The translations under genes were made by a program, and so were the position numbers. The notes beneath the pieces are model-generated. The model was not told where the DNA came from. It worked only from the letters and a program-made list of their open reading frames with translations, and searched no databases. A stretch of 64,000 nucleotides of DNA from Boesenbergia rotunda (lineage: Eukaryota > Streptophyta > Magnoliopsida > Zingiberales > Zingiberaceae): positions 329,748 to 393,747 of the forward strand of contig JAGFNQ010004026.1 in the NCBI GenBank assembly GCA_024364735.1, read 5' to 3'. This document shows, one piece after another, positions 53,890 to 64,000 of the stretch. The number at the start of each line of letters is the position of its first letter. Within the stretch, counting starts at the first letter, position 1.

Positions 53890-54320
53890 GGTTTTAGAAG
53901 AGTTAATCGGTTGGTGGATCGGTCCACCAACCAGACTTTAATGCGATTGAACGGATCACCGTTCGATCTGAGAGTGCCCAGACCGATCAGGCTCCAGCCT
54001 GATCGGACTGGCCTGGTCCTGATCAGTCGGGTGACCGATCAGGAAGGATCCTGATCGATCGGCTGATCGATCAGGAAACGAACAGTAGGGTCGGATGATA
54101 TTCGGGAAGCCCTCTGATCGGTCTGTGGACCGATCACCACAGAGTGTCAGATCGGTCCGGGGACCGATCCAGGCAAGCACAGAGTGTTTGATCAGGATTT
54201 CGTTAAGTCTCTGTCGACACCTCTGATCGGTCTGTGAACCGATCCCAACAGGATAGAGCCAGATTAGTCCGGGGACCGATCAGCCCTATGCCTGATCGGT
54301 CCAATGACCGATCAAAGTTC
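53890..54320. repeat. GATCGGTC palindrome cluster inside the family A coding region
   Basis: Degenerate modules of the LTR palindrome (CTGATCGGTCTGTGGACCGATC, CCTGATCGGTCCAATGACCGATC and others) between RNase H and the extra ORF, outside any LTR. The spacer region 54321-54853 has no coding frame. Confidence 0.8.
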
Positions 54321-54853
54321 CTGAAATTCCCTGATACGATCTGAAACATTCAGTTTCAGACATTTACATGATTTCTGAGGGAATCTGATGGCAAATACCG
54401 ATCTTAGGGGTGATACCTTGAATAAAATTGATCCCTAAACAAGGATCAAAGGTCCTTATGGTTTGAACAAACAATTTGCTCCATCCAAGTGGAGTCAATC
54501 TCAATCAACAATCATTCAAACAAGTTTTAACCAAGATTATGCCAAATTCAAGTTTCCAATCAAGTTTCCTTGATTGGAATGTCCAAGTATGATCATGGAG
54601 TCAAATACACATGTGTTATGCATTAGTTTTCCCCATACTTGGTCACCGAAGTGATTTTTATCTCGTCAACTTACTTTCTCAAGGGATGCATTAACATTTT
54701 GAGAAATTGAGTTGATCCTAGCATCTCACCCCATTTCTAGCAAACAAAAACGTTTTGGTAAGCCTTATAGTTTGTGTGAGATGTCCCCAAAGTTACCCAA
54801 TTGTTTCCCATTAATTTGAAATAATCATGAAGGGTTTGAATGCATTTTGAAGT

Positions 54854-55504
54854 TCATGAAGCGTGACACATTCCCAACTCCCTTCTTAGAAAACTAAATT
54901 CATTTTCGGGAAGTGGTTTAGTGAAAATGTCAGCGAGGTTTGACTTGGACTCTACATGTGAAAGTATAATATCTCCCCTAGCTACATGATCCATAATGAA
55001 GTGGTGACGTACTTCAATATGTTTGGTCCTAGAATGATGGACTGGATTCTTGGTTAAGTTAATTGTGCTAATATTATCACATAACACTTGCACACCTTTA
55101 TAGCTCAATCCATAGTCCTTTAAGGTATGTATCATCCACAACAATTGCGATACGCTCTCTCCCATAACAATATATTCTGCCTCGGTCGTGGAGAGAGCAA
55201 CACAATGTTGCTTCCGACTTGACCAACTTACTAAGGATGATCCTAGAAATTGGCAACCCCCACTTGTGCTTTTCCGGTCCAACTTACATCCAGCGTAGTC
55301 GAAATCCGTATAGCCAATTAAGTCAAATGATTCGGTACGGGGGTACCATAGACCGACTCCAATTGTGCCTCTGAGATATCTCAAAATTCGCTTAACAGCG
55401 ATTAAGTGAGATTCCTTGGCACAGACTTGATACCTAGCGCACATACCCACAGCGAAAAGAATATCAGATCGACTAGCTGTGAGGTATAGCAAACTCCCTA
55501 TCAT
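54854..55504 (-). pseudogene. pol: Copia RNase H domain (family A)
   Basis: Same frame as the upstream RT, separated from it by the TAA at 55514-55516. It contains MIGSLLYLTASRSDI, GYTDFDYAGCKLDRKSTSGG (first catalytic Asp), ALSTTEAEYI (Glu), LCDNISTINLTKNPVHHSRT (Asp) and the terminal IFTKPLPENEFSFLRRELGM. All catalytic residues are visible. It degrades the RNA strand of the RNA:DNA hybrid during reverse transcription. Ends GMCHAS then stop. Confidence 0.92.
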
Positions 55505-55513
55505 GCTTCGATA

Positions 55514-57976
55514 TTAAGTCAAATCAACGGGTTTACCACTCTCATCATTGTCTAATCTTGTATTTGTAGTCATGGAAGTTGTCACCTCTTTTGAATCACT
55601 CATGTTGAATTTTTGAAGTATTTCTTGTGTATACTTTGATTGGTGCACATGGATCCCATCTCGGGTTTGTTTAATTTCGAGTCCAAGGAAGAAAGTCAAC
55701 TCCCCCACTAGACTCATTTCAAATTCACTTTCCATGTGTCCAATGAATTCATTTAAATAGTCCTTGTTATTTGAGCCACAAATTATGTCATCGACATATA
55801 CTTGGGCTGTAAAAATGTTATCACCATCTCTCTGTAGAAATAGTGTAGGGTCTATTTGGCCTCTAACAAAACCTTTGTCAATTAAGAATGTCGACAACCG
55901 CTCGTACCAAGCTCGGGGTGCTTGTTTAAGGCCATAAAGTGCCTTTTTGAGCTTGAACACGTGGTTTGAAAATTCGGAACTCTCAAACCCCGGAGGTTGT
56001 TCGATATAGACCTCTTCTCTTATTAGACCATTTAGAAAGGCCGATTTGACATCCATTTGGTATAACTTGAAGCCACGATGTGCTGCAAATGCAAGCATCA
56101 ATCGGATGGATTCCAATCGTACCACGGGAGCATAGGTCTCATCATAATCAAGGCCTTCAACTTGACTATAGCCCTTGGCTACCAAGCGTGCCTTGTTTCT
56201 AATGATTTCTCCCTTATGATTTAATTTATTCTTGAAGACCCATTTGGTTCCAATGATGGTGGTCTTCTTAGGTCTAGGGACTAAGTCCCAAACTTGACTC
56301 CTTTCGAATTGACCTAGTTCATCTTGCATTGCAATGATCCAATCAGGATCATTTAATGCTTCATCAATTTTTCTAGGTTCAATCTCGGAAATTAGAGCAA
56401 CTTCATTAGCCTCATTCCTAAAGAATGATCTAGTCCTAACCCCATGGTGGATGTCTCCAGCAATTTGGTCTTGGGGATGACTAGAGGCTAATCTAGTTTG
56501 CCTTGGTGTTGGTGGTGCTTCTTGAATGGGTTCACTAGACACAAGCTCAACCTCAGGATCCAGCTGATCTATGGGTTGTCTAGGCTCTCCGTCATCGGAT
56601 TCATCACCATCAACAACATTTGGACTCTCATTCAAACTCAGTCTCCTAAGTTCGAATTGGACTTCATCTTCTGGTTGACCATTGACTTTTGGAATTTCTT
56701 CAAAGACAACATCAGAAGACTCTTCAACTAATCTAGATTTCTTGTTATAGACTCGATAGGCTTTGCTAACTAGGGAGTACCCGACTAGTATCCCTTCATC
56801 AGCCTTTGCCATGAACTTTTCAAGGTGAACCTTGGTGTTTAGGATGAACACCTTACAACCAAACACCCTAAGGTGTTTAACCGTAGGTGGTTTCCCAAAC
56901 CAAAGTTCATGGGGAGTCTTTCCTAAAAACCTATGGATGAGGACTCGATTTTGCACATAGCAAGCTATATTTACAGCTTCAACCCATAAGTAACTCGGTA
57001 GTGAGTACTCATTAAGCATGCTTCGTGCAGCCTCTTGTAGAACACAGTTCTTCCTCTCTACAACACCATTTTGTTGTGGTGTTCTAGGAGTAGAGAACTC
57101 ATGCCTATACACTCTATCTTGACAAAATTCTAAAAATCGTTGGTTTTGAAATTCACCTCCATGATCACTTCTAATTATCTTAATTGTTAATGATTTTTCA
57201 TTTTCAACTCTTCTACAAAAAGAAATGAAAACATCTAAGGTTTGGTCCTTATATTTTAAAAAGTAAGTCCATGTATATCTAGTAAAATCATCAATGATAA
57301 CAAAGCAATATCTACTTCCATTCAATGATATGATAGTACTACAATCAAATAGATCCATGTGAAGTAAATCTAAAGCGGTAGATGTACTTACAACGCTTTT
57401 ACCTTTATGTGCAGATTTTGTTTGCTTACCCATTTGACATGCATCACAAAGTTTGTCCTTTTCATACTTGATGCTTGGTAAGCCACGAACTAATCCCTTG
57501 TTGGCCAACTTCCGGATGTTCTTCATGTTCACATGTGCAAGTCTCCGGTGCCAAAGGGTGGACTCTTCTTTTTTTGACATGAAACACTTAGCAGAAACAT
57601 TAGTAGCACTTTTAAATGAAACTTGATAAATATTGTCTACTCTTGCTCCTACTAGTATCGTATCCAAGGTATCATGTTGTCTAACTAGACATTGACTTTG
57701 TTGAAAATTAATTGTGTAACCCGTGTCACACAATTGACTGACACTTATGAGATTAAATGTCATCCCCTTGACTAGAAGGACATTTGAAATTCTAAGACAT
57801 TCGGATATTTGAATGTCTCCTATTCCTATGACCTTAAGACTACCATTGTTACCAAATTAAACATTACCTCTACTTTTCTTTTGAAGTGTGGTAAACAATG
57901 ATCTATCCCCGGTCATGTATTTGAAGCATCCACTATCAACGAACCAAGTTGATAGATGCTCCCCCTCAATCATAAC
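55514..57976 (-). pseudogene. pol: Copia protease-integrase-RT polyprotein (family A)
   Basis: Protease active site WFVDSGC at 57923-57946 (DSG 57929-57937) with MTGDRSLF. A TAA at 57857-57859 interrupts the protease, after which 749 codons are open. Next is GAG-pre-integrase with the HHCC finger (WHRRLAHVN .. CDACQMGK), and the integrase core with LHMDLFD, IRSDHGGEF and TPQQNGVVERKN (D, D, E). A Copia linker follows, then RT from DWIIAMQDELGQFERSQVWD through KARLVAKGYSQ, YQMDVKSAFLNG and the catalytic YVDDIICGS, ending near SGKPVDLT at TAA 55514-55516. Catalytic residues are intact, so damage is limited to point nonsense mutations. It shares the frame of gag and RNase H. Confidence 0.93.
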
Positions 57977-58600
57977 CTACACAATTCGAAAAATAGAAGT
58001 TTTAGGTACCCAAACCTTGAGACCTAAAGCACCAACTAAACAAGTATTAGGCACCCATGCCTTGACAACTTTCTTTTGGACTCTAGGTGTCTTAGATTGT
58101 CTCATATCAGTCCTAGACATCAAAGACACGAATGAAGGTTCTTTGGGTCGGTAACCAATACCGGCCCTATTGTAGACTGCCCTTTGGGCATTCAATATCA
58201 TGTCTAAGGTCTTAGAGCTAGTTGAGAACTTCTCAAGAATATTCTTGAGTCTCTCAACTTCACTTTTCAATGATTTGTTTTCTTCTTCTAACAAATCATC
58301 ATGCAAATCATCTATATTCTCAACCTTAGAGGATTTCAAATTTTCAACCTCAAGTTTCAATAACTTAATCTCATCTTCTAACATTTCAACATGCAAGTCA
58401 TCTATATTATCATCCCTAGATGCTTTCAATTGTTTAATTTTCAATTGCAATGATTTAACCTTATTTTTAGACTTCTTTAGCATATTGGTTAAACATGCAA
58501 TAGCTCTATAACATTTCTCAAGTTCGGGAGAAGTTACCTCTTCATCATCCGAAGATGATGAAGCCGCGTTTAAGGAGTTGGATGATTCATCACTGCTTTC
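57977..58600 (-). pseudogene. gag: Gag C-terminal part (family A), separated from N-part by a solo LTR
   Basis: Encodes SSDDEEVTSPELEKCYRAIA, then a long coiled coil with duplicated LHxxxLEExxKxLKxEV heptad-rich blocks, NRAGIGYRPK and two W-V-P-[KN] motifs. It ends at TAG 57977-57979, in the same frame as the protease that follows. Removing the LTR and one target copy (58601-60873, 2273 bp) brings this frame into register with the N-terminal part. Confidence 0.85.
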
Positions 58601-60868
58601 TGTTGGGAACGAGATGGCTAGAGAGGGGGGGTGAATATAGCCAATCACTTCTTCTTTGAAGAGTTATCAAATTTCTGCACTTGAAGTTATTAATAGCACA
58701 GCGGAAGTATGGGAAAACAAAACTTGCAGAAACTTAAACCAAAACCTAACTAGCAAGATTAGCAAGATCGCTAACAAGGAGATTTTACAAGGTTCGGGGA
58801 TAACTTGCCCCTACTCCTTGGCGTGCCCTTAAGGTGGGCGATCCCTTGATCGTCGGCAGATCAAGCCCCGGTGATCACCGGATATGAAGCAACCTCCTTC
58901 TCGGTGGAGAAACCTCCCCACAGTGTGTTTCAAACAATGATATAGAATGAGCACAAAGAAACAACAAGAAGGATCTTACTCAAACACTTAGCAAGGATAA
59001 AAACACAGCAAGCTTCCCTGAGCTCCACCCAGTGGCGATCTCACGCAGAACCCTTCTCCGTGTCTTCCCACTGTCGGACTCCAAGCCTCTTGTTTTCTCC
59101 TTCAAGCGCTCAAGTATGATGATTGCTTTTCAATAGCTTGCTCAGAATGATTGAAGAACTCAAGAACAGCAAGCTTAATGTGGAGCAAAACAGAACGCTG
59201 GAACTCAAGAGCACAAGAATGAAGCCTCTGTGAACACTACCACTCTCGTTCCTTTTGTTTCTCCGCTAAGCAACAGATAATCTCATCTCCAGCAGCCTAC
59301 AGCTGCCTCACTGCCAACGCGCCAGCTACACTGAACCCTAACTGAACTTCATGAGCTCCCTCAGCCAAGCTTCAGTCAGCAGCTTCAGTCCTGCATCCAG
59401 CCGTTGCAACCTGTGTGGAGAAAGGGACAAACCTGCTCCAAGGAAAGCTCTCTTTGACTTCTCCTTGAGTGTTTGAATCCTCCTCTATCACCTGAAACTT
59501 ACTCAGAGTATTAGAGCAGCAAATCAACCAGCATATCAAATATCAGAGGAAAGTGGCAGCGAATCGGTTGTGTTCAGACGCGATCAGAGCGTCTGACAAT
59601 GCAATTTGAATTAAAGTGATCGGTCACCGGACCGATCAGAGAGCCTCCTGATCGGTCACCAGACCGATCAGACTGGCTCCAGACCGATCAGGCTCCGTCC
59701 TGATCGATCCCCAACGCTCAATCAGAAATCGCGATTTCTTTGAGATTCTCCTGGACCGATCACCAGACCGATCCCAGGTCGTGGATCGTTCACCGGACCG
59801 ATCCACCCTCATATTGGGCGATTTCTGAGTTTCGCAGGCTAAGCCTTCTGATCGGTCACCGGACCGATCAGGCAGCCTCCTGATCGGTCACCAGACCGAT
59901 CAGAACCTGACCAGACCGATCAGGCTCCGTCCTGATCGATCATAGAGAGGAACCTGCGACGCTTGATCGTTCTCCGGAACGATCTGCACAGTAAACCTGA
60001 TCGGTCATCAGACCGATCAGGAGCAGTTCAGCAAGAGAACTCAACCTCACTGCTCGCTCCCTGATCGGTCACCAGACCGATCAGGAGCCAGTCAATGGGT
60101 GAAACGCATACTCCCTGATCGGTCACCAAATCGATCAGGAGCAACACAGTAGGTTCCCAACCTCACTGTGTGCTCCCTGATCGGTCACCCGACTGATCAG
60201 TCATCGCCGGATCGGTCACCAGACCGATCCACGAAGGAGCAGCGTGCCAGAATCCCTGATCGATCACCAGACCGATCCAGGGACTCAAACTCAGCCCTCC
60301 AAGCTAAGTTTCCATCCACCTTAGCCCTCCAAGCTAAGGATTTTCCATCTAACTCTCCAAGTTGGGAATTTGCACCTAACCCTCTAAGTTAGGACTTTTC
60401 ACCTAGCCCTCCAAGCTAGGACTTTTCAACTAGCCCTCCAAGCTAGGACTTTTCAGCTAGCCCTCCAAGCTAGGACTTTTCACCCAACCCTTCCGAGTTA
60501 GAACATCATCCAACCTAGCCCTCCAAGCTAGGCACCTGACCCTCCAAGCCAGGACTTTTTCACCTAATTCTTCAGGATGGGAATTTGCACCTAACCCTCC
60601 AAGTTAGGACTTTTCACCTAGCCCTCCAAGCTAGGATTTTTCACCCAACCCTTCCGAATTAGGACTTTTCCAACACCTAGCCCTCCAAGCTAGGACTTTT
60701 CAACACCTAACCTCCAGGTCAGGACTTTCCAACACCTAGCCCTCCAGACTAGGATTTTCCATACCATGCCTGATCCCCGATCAGGACTTAATCATAATCA
60801 ACATGATCAACCTAAACTAAAATCGATGTCAACACCAAAACAACAATCAGGGCCAGACTGCATCAACA
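58601..60868 (-). mobile_element. Solo family A LTR inserted in family A gag
   Basis: 2268 bp, plus-strand start TGTTGGGAACGAGATGG, end CTGCATCAACA. It is flanked on both sides by the perfect 5-bp target duplication CTTTC (58596-58600 and 60869-60873). It contains a palindrome cluster (about 59610-60285) and a CCTCCAAG array (about 60290-60770). No internal region remains, so it is a solo LTR left by LTR-LTR recombination after insertion. Confidence 0.95.
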
Positions 60869-60873
60869 CTTTC

Positions 60874-61949
60874 CTCTCCAAGAGCCATGAGTGTCACATG
60901 CCTTGTGCTCTTCTCCTCGTTCTCTTCATCGGATGAGCTTGAGGAGGAATCATCCCAAGTGGCCTTCAAGGCCTTCTTCTTCTTCTTGGATTTTTCCACA
61001 TTCTTTTTGGATTTCTCCTCCTTCTTCTTTAGCTTCGGGCATTCATTCTTGAAGTGCCCTTTCCTACCACACTCATAGCAAGAAGTATTAGTCTTATCAA
61101 GTTTAGCTTCACTAGGATTACCTTTACCCTTGAAGCGTCGGCCCCTTCTCATCATCCTTCTCACAAAATTCGCCATCTCGGAGGATGAGGAGCCGCTGCC
61201 ATCTTCCTCGGAATCGGACTCGGATTCGGAAGAGGATGAAGATGAAGAGACTTCCTTCTCCTTCTTCTTCTTATTAGATCGTTCCCCTGCAACAAAGGCA
61301 ATCCCCTTCTCCTTGGGGCCTTTGTTAGCCATTTCATGCAATTCCATCTCACAAAACAAATTATCTAACTTAACAATTGATAAGTCCTTGGATACTTTGT
61401 AGGCATCCACCATGGATGACCACAAAGCATTCCTTGGAAATGCTTTTAGGACATACCTCACAAGGTCGCGATTCTCGACCTTTTCATCAATCGAATGAAG
61501 CCCATTGAGGACTTCCTTGAACCGGCTATGTAGCTCACTTACCGATTCATTTTCCTTCATGGAAAGGTTTTGTAATTGGTTGAGAAACAAATCCCTCTTG
61601 GCGATTCTTGAATCTCAGGTGCCCTCGTGGAGTTCGATGAGCTTGTCCACAAGTCCTTTGCACTTGTGAAAGGACCAACCTTGATAAGTTGGTCTTTGTT
61701 CATGTCGCATTGTAGAGCGACAACCGCCTTCGCGTCAGCTTCACTCTTTCGAGTTTGTTCGGCCGTCCACCGCCACGATTCAAGTTCCTTGCCTTCATCA
61801 TCCTTTGGAGGGGTGAAGCCCTCCTTCACCGCGAACCAAGTGTTGATGTCCATCTTCAAATAATACTCCATCTTTGATTTCCAATATTGAAAATCAGCGC
61901 CATCAAAGAAAGGAGGTCGGGTGGTGCTAAAGCCTTCTCTCAACGCCAT
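60874..61949 (-). pseudogene. gag: Gag N-terminal part (family A)
   Basis: Starts at the ATG 61947-61949 (MALREGFSTTRPPFFDGADF). A frameshift near 61617-61640 follows SAKDLWT and an in-frame stop lies nearby; the frame then continues from about 61590. It includes NLSMKENESVSELHSRFKEV, an acidic Ser-rich linker, the CCHC knuckle CYECGRKGHFKNEC (about 61040-61081) and a Lys-rich stretch. It ends where the solo LTR is inserted. Close relative of the family B Gag at 553-2085. Confidence 0.88.
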
Positions 61950-61993
61950 GGATGATAGCTCTCGGTTGTTAATCCGTAAAAACAGAGCCCCAA

Positions 61994-62005
61994 GCTCTGA
62001 TACCA
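61994..62005 (-). other. Primer binding site of family A element
   Basis: The minus strand reads TGGTATCAGAGC, a perfect tRNA-Met match, 2 bp from the 5' LTR and about 45 bp before the gag ATG. Confidence 0.92.
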
Positions 62006-62007
62006 CT

Positions 62008-64000
62008 TGTTGGAGTTTGGATGACTAGAGAGGGGGGGTGAATATAGCCAAACACTTGGGCTTTAAGCTTTTTCAAACTTCTGCACTCAGTTTGTTAGTA
62101 GCACAGCGGAAGAAATAATGGAAACTAAGAAGTGCAGAAATGCAGAAGACAAAAACTAACTAGGACAAACAAACAAGATCGCTAACAAGGAGGGTTTACA
62201 AGGTTCGGGGATAACTTGCCCCTACTCCTTGGCGTGCCCTTAAGGTGGGCGATCCCTTGATCGTCGGCAGATCAAGCCCCGTTAACACGATAAAATGCAA
62301 CCTCCTTCTCAGTGGAGTAACCTCTCCACAGCGTTTCAATCAATGATATAGGTTTAAGCACAATGAAACAGAAGAAAGATCTTACTTAGCACTTAGCAAA
62401 GAACAAGAACACAGCAGGCTCCTCTGAGCTCCACCAGCGACGATCTCACGAAAGAACCCTTTCCCCGTGTCTTCCCGCTGTTGGACTCGAAGCTTCTTGT
62501 TCCTTCCTCCAAGTGCTCAAGCAAGGGCTGGTTGCTTCAAAGATCAGAGTAGCTTTTCTCAAGAGTGGATGATCAACAAGGAGCACAAGCACGCAGCAAG
62601 AATCGCAGCAGAAAACCAAAGCAACAGCTTCAACTCCTTCTTGCTCTGCTCCACACCCTCCTTTTGTTCCCCTCTTGACTGCCAGGTGACAACATCTCAC
62701 TGCAGCCTCCAGCTGCTTACCTGCAACCACCAGCTACCACTGAGCTCCTCTGGACTCCCTGAGCCTCCCTCAGACCAGCCCCAGCCAGCAGCTCCAAGCC
62801 AGCGCCAGCGCCCGTTGAAAAAATAGACAAACCTGCTCCAAGGAAAGGTCTCCATTGACTCTCCTTGAGTGTTTGAATCCTTCCCTGTCACCTGCAGCTT
62901 AATCAGAGTATTAGGACAGCATATCAAGCAGCAAATCATGTATCAGATGTTAAGCGCAGAGAATCAGATACGGTCAGACGCGATCAGAGCGTCTGACAGT
63001 GCAATTTGAATTAAAGTGATCGGTCACGGACCGATCCAGGGCTTGTGGGTCGGTCACCAGACCGATCCACCGCTTAGCTGGGACTCCCAGCTCTCACGGC
63101 AACACAAGCCTGAATCGGTCACCAGACCGATCAGAGTGAAGCCTGATCGATCACCAGACCGATCAGGAAGCTCCCTGTCCGATCAGGCCAGAGCCTGATC
63201 GTCCACGTCTGAGTGAACAGTAACTGTGGAAATCAAATCCTAAATCGTGGATCGGTCACTAGACCTTTCAGGAGCTGATCAGCGGGGGAACTCAACTCAC
63301 TGTGGGCTCCCTGATCGGTCACCAGACCGATCAGGAGCACGGCAGTGAGGAAGCTGCCTGCTCCCTGATCGGTCACCGGACCGATCAGGAGCCAAGCAAC
63401 GAGGCAATGGCCTGCTCCCTGATCGGTCACCAGACCGATCAGGAGCCACACAGTAGGTTCCCAACCTCACTGTGCGCTCCCTGATCGGTCACCAGACCGA
63501 TCAGTCATCGCTGGATCGGTCACCAGACCGATCCACGAAGGAGCAGCGTGCCAATATCCCTGATCGGTCACCAGACCGATCCAGGGACTCAAACCTAGCC
63601 CTCCAAGCTAGGATTTCATCCACCTTAGCCCTCCAAGCTAAGGATTTTTCACCTAACCCTCCAAGTTGGGAATTTTCACCTAACCCTCCAAGTTAGGACT
63701 TTTCACCTAGCCCTCCAAGCTAGGACTTTTCACCCAACTCTTCCGAATTAGGACTTTTCCAAACCTAGCCCTCCAAGCTAGGACTTTTTCACCTAACCCT
63801 CCAAGTTGGGACTTTTCACCTAACCCTCCAAGTTAGGACTTTTCACCTAGCCCTCCAAGCTAGGAATTTTCACCCAACCCTTCCGAATTAGGACTTTTCA
63901 CCACCTAGCCCTCCAAGCTAGGATTTTCCACCTAACCCTCCAGGTTAGGATTTTCCAACACCTAGCCCTCCAAGCTAGGATTTTTCCATACCATGCCTAA
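62008..64000 (-). mobile_element. 5' LTR of family A element, incomplete at the window edge
   Basis: Plus-strand start TGTTGGAGTTTGGATGAC. By alignment with 49406-51526, about 100 bp should lie beyond 64000. It has a palindrome cluster at about 63018-63590 and a CCTCCAAG array from about 63592. Differences from the 3' LTR include a shortened CCCGTTG..AAAATAGAC segment near 62812 and scattered substitutions. Confidence 0.93.

Larger units (their letters stand above)
49406..64000 (-). mobile_element. Family A Sirevirus-like Copia element (runs off the right edge)
   Basis: Minus-strand element in the order (right to left) LTR, primer site, gag, protease, integrase, RT, RNase H, extra ORF, polypurine tracts, LTR. 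Gag coiled coil, multiple AGGGGGAG tracts and a downstream extra ORF point to the Sirevirus (SIRE/Maximus) lineage. It is inserted in a family C LTR and is itself interrupted by a solo A LTR. A gag frameshift and several nonsense codons make this copy defective. The two LTRs remain similar over most of their length. Confidence 0.9.

Noticed and set aside
56498..56731. Plus-strand frame opposite family A pol
   Set aside because: Lies antisense to the integrase-RT linker; no support.
63302..63484. Small proteins with repeated SLIGHQTDQ peptides (also at 50709, 50879, 60168, 63472)
   Set aside because: They are forced translations of the GATCGGTCACCAGACCGATCAG palindromes, occur on both strands and have no independent gene context.

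Overview
The window is nuclear DNA of a flowering plant, probably a monocot. It contains one intact, intron-bearing plant gene, the chloroplast RNA-editing cofactor MORF2. Almost everything else is LTR retrotransposons inserted into one another. No bacterial operons, rRNA genes or CRISPR arrays are visible. I cannot fix the species.

Left end (1-10771): a three-layer nest. A minus-strand Sirevirus-like Copia element (family B: gag 553-2085, tRNA-Met primer site, LTR 2302-3705) sits inside a family A LTR (3706-5440). That LTR lies inside a decayed plus-strand Ty3/Gypsy chromovirus (RT, RNase H, integrase 5441-7923, 3' LTR about 8034-10771).

10772-16995: exon-like, unidentified host sequence split by an old minus-strand Tork/Tnt1-like Copia element (family D, 11394-16738). 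That element itself carries an (AT)n tract, a small inverted-repeat insertion and a piece of family C LTR.

18086-24284: MORF2 on the minus strand, four exons whose phases all close. Intron 1 is about 4.4 kb and filled with Copia debris and two small non-autonomous elements. A possible divergent coding fragment starts near 24450.

26190-49405: LTR pieces of family B, then a block of about 10.5 kb (26875-37364) repeated in tandem at 38068-48559. A TIR element of about 690 bp lies exactly at the junction. Each unit holds two family C elements in opposite orientations. They encode only a Gag with two zinc knuckles and no pol, so they are non-autonomous (TR-GAG type).

49406-64000: a minus-strand family A Sirevirus-like element. 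It has a 3' LTR, several polypurine tracts, an extra ORF downstream of pol with a predicted 350-bp intron, RNase H, RT, integrase, protease and gag. A solo family A LTR with a perfect 5-bp target duplication interrupts gag. The 5' LTR runs off the right edge.

The three Sirevirus-like families share one LTR plan: a conserved U5 end, a tandem array, and a cluster of CpG-containing palindromes whose sequence is private to each family (GATCGGTC in A, GGCGCC in B, GTCGAC in C).
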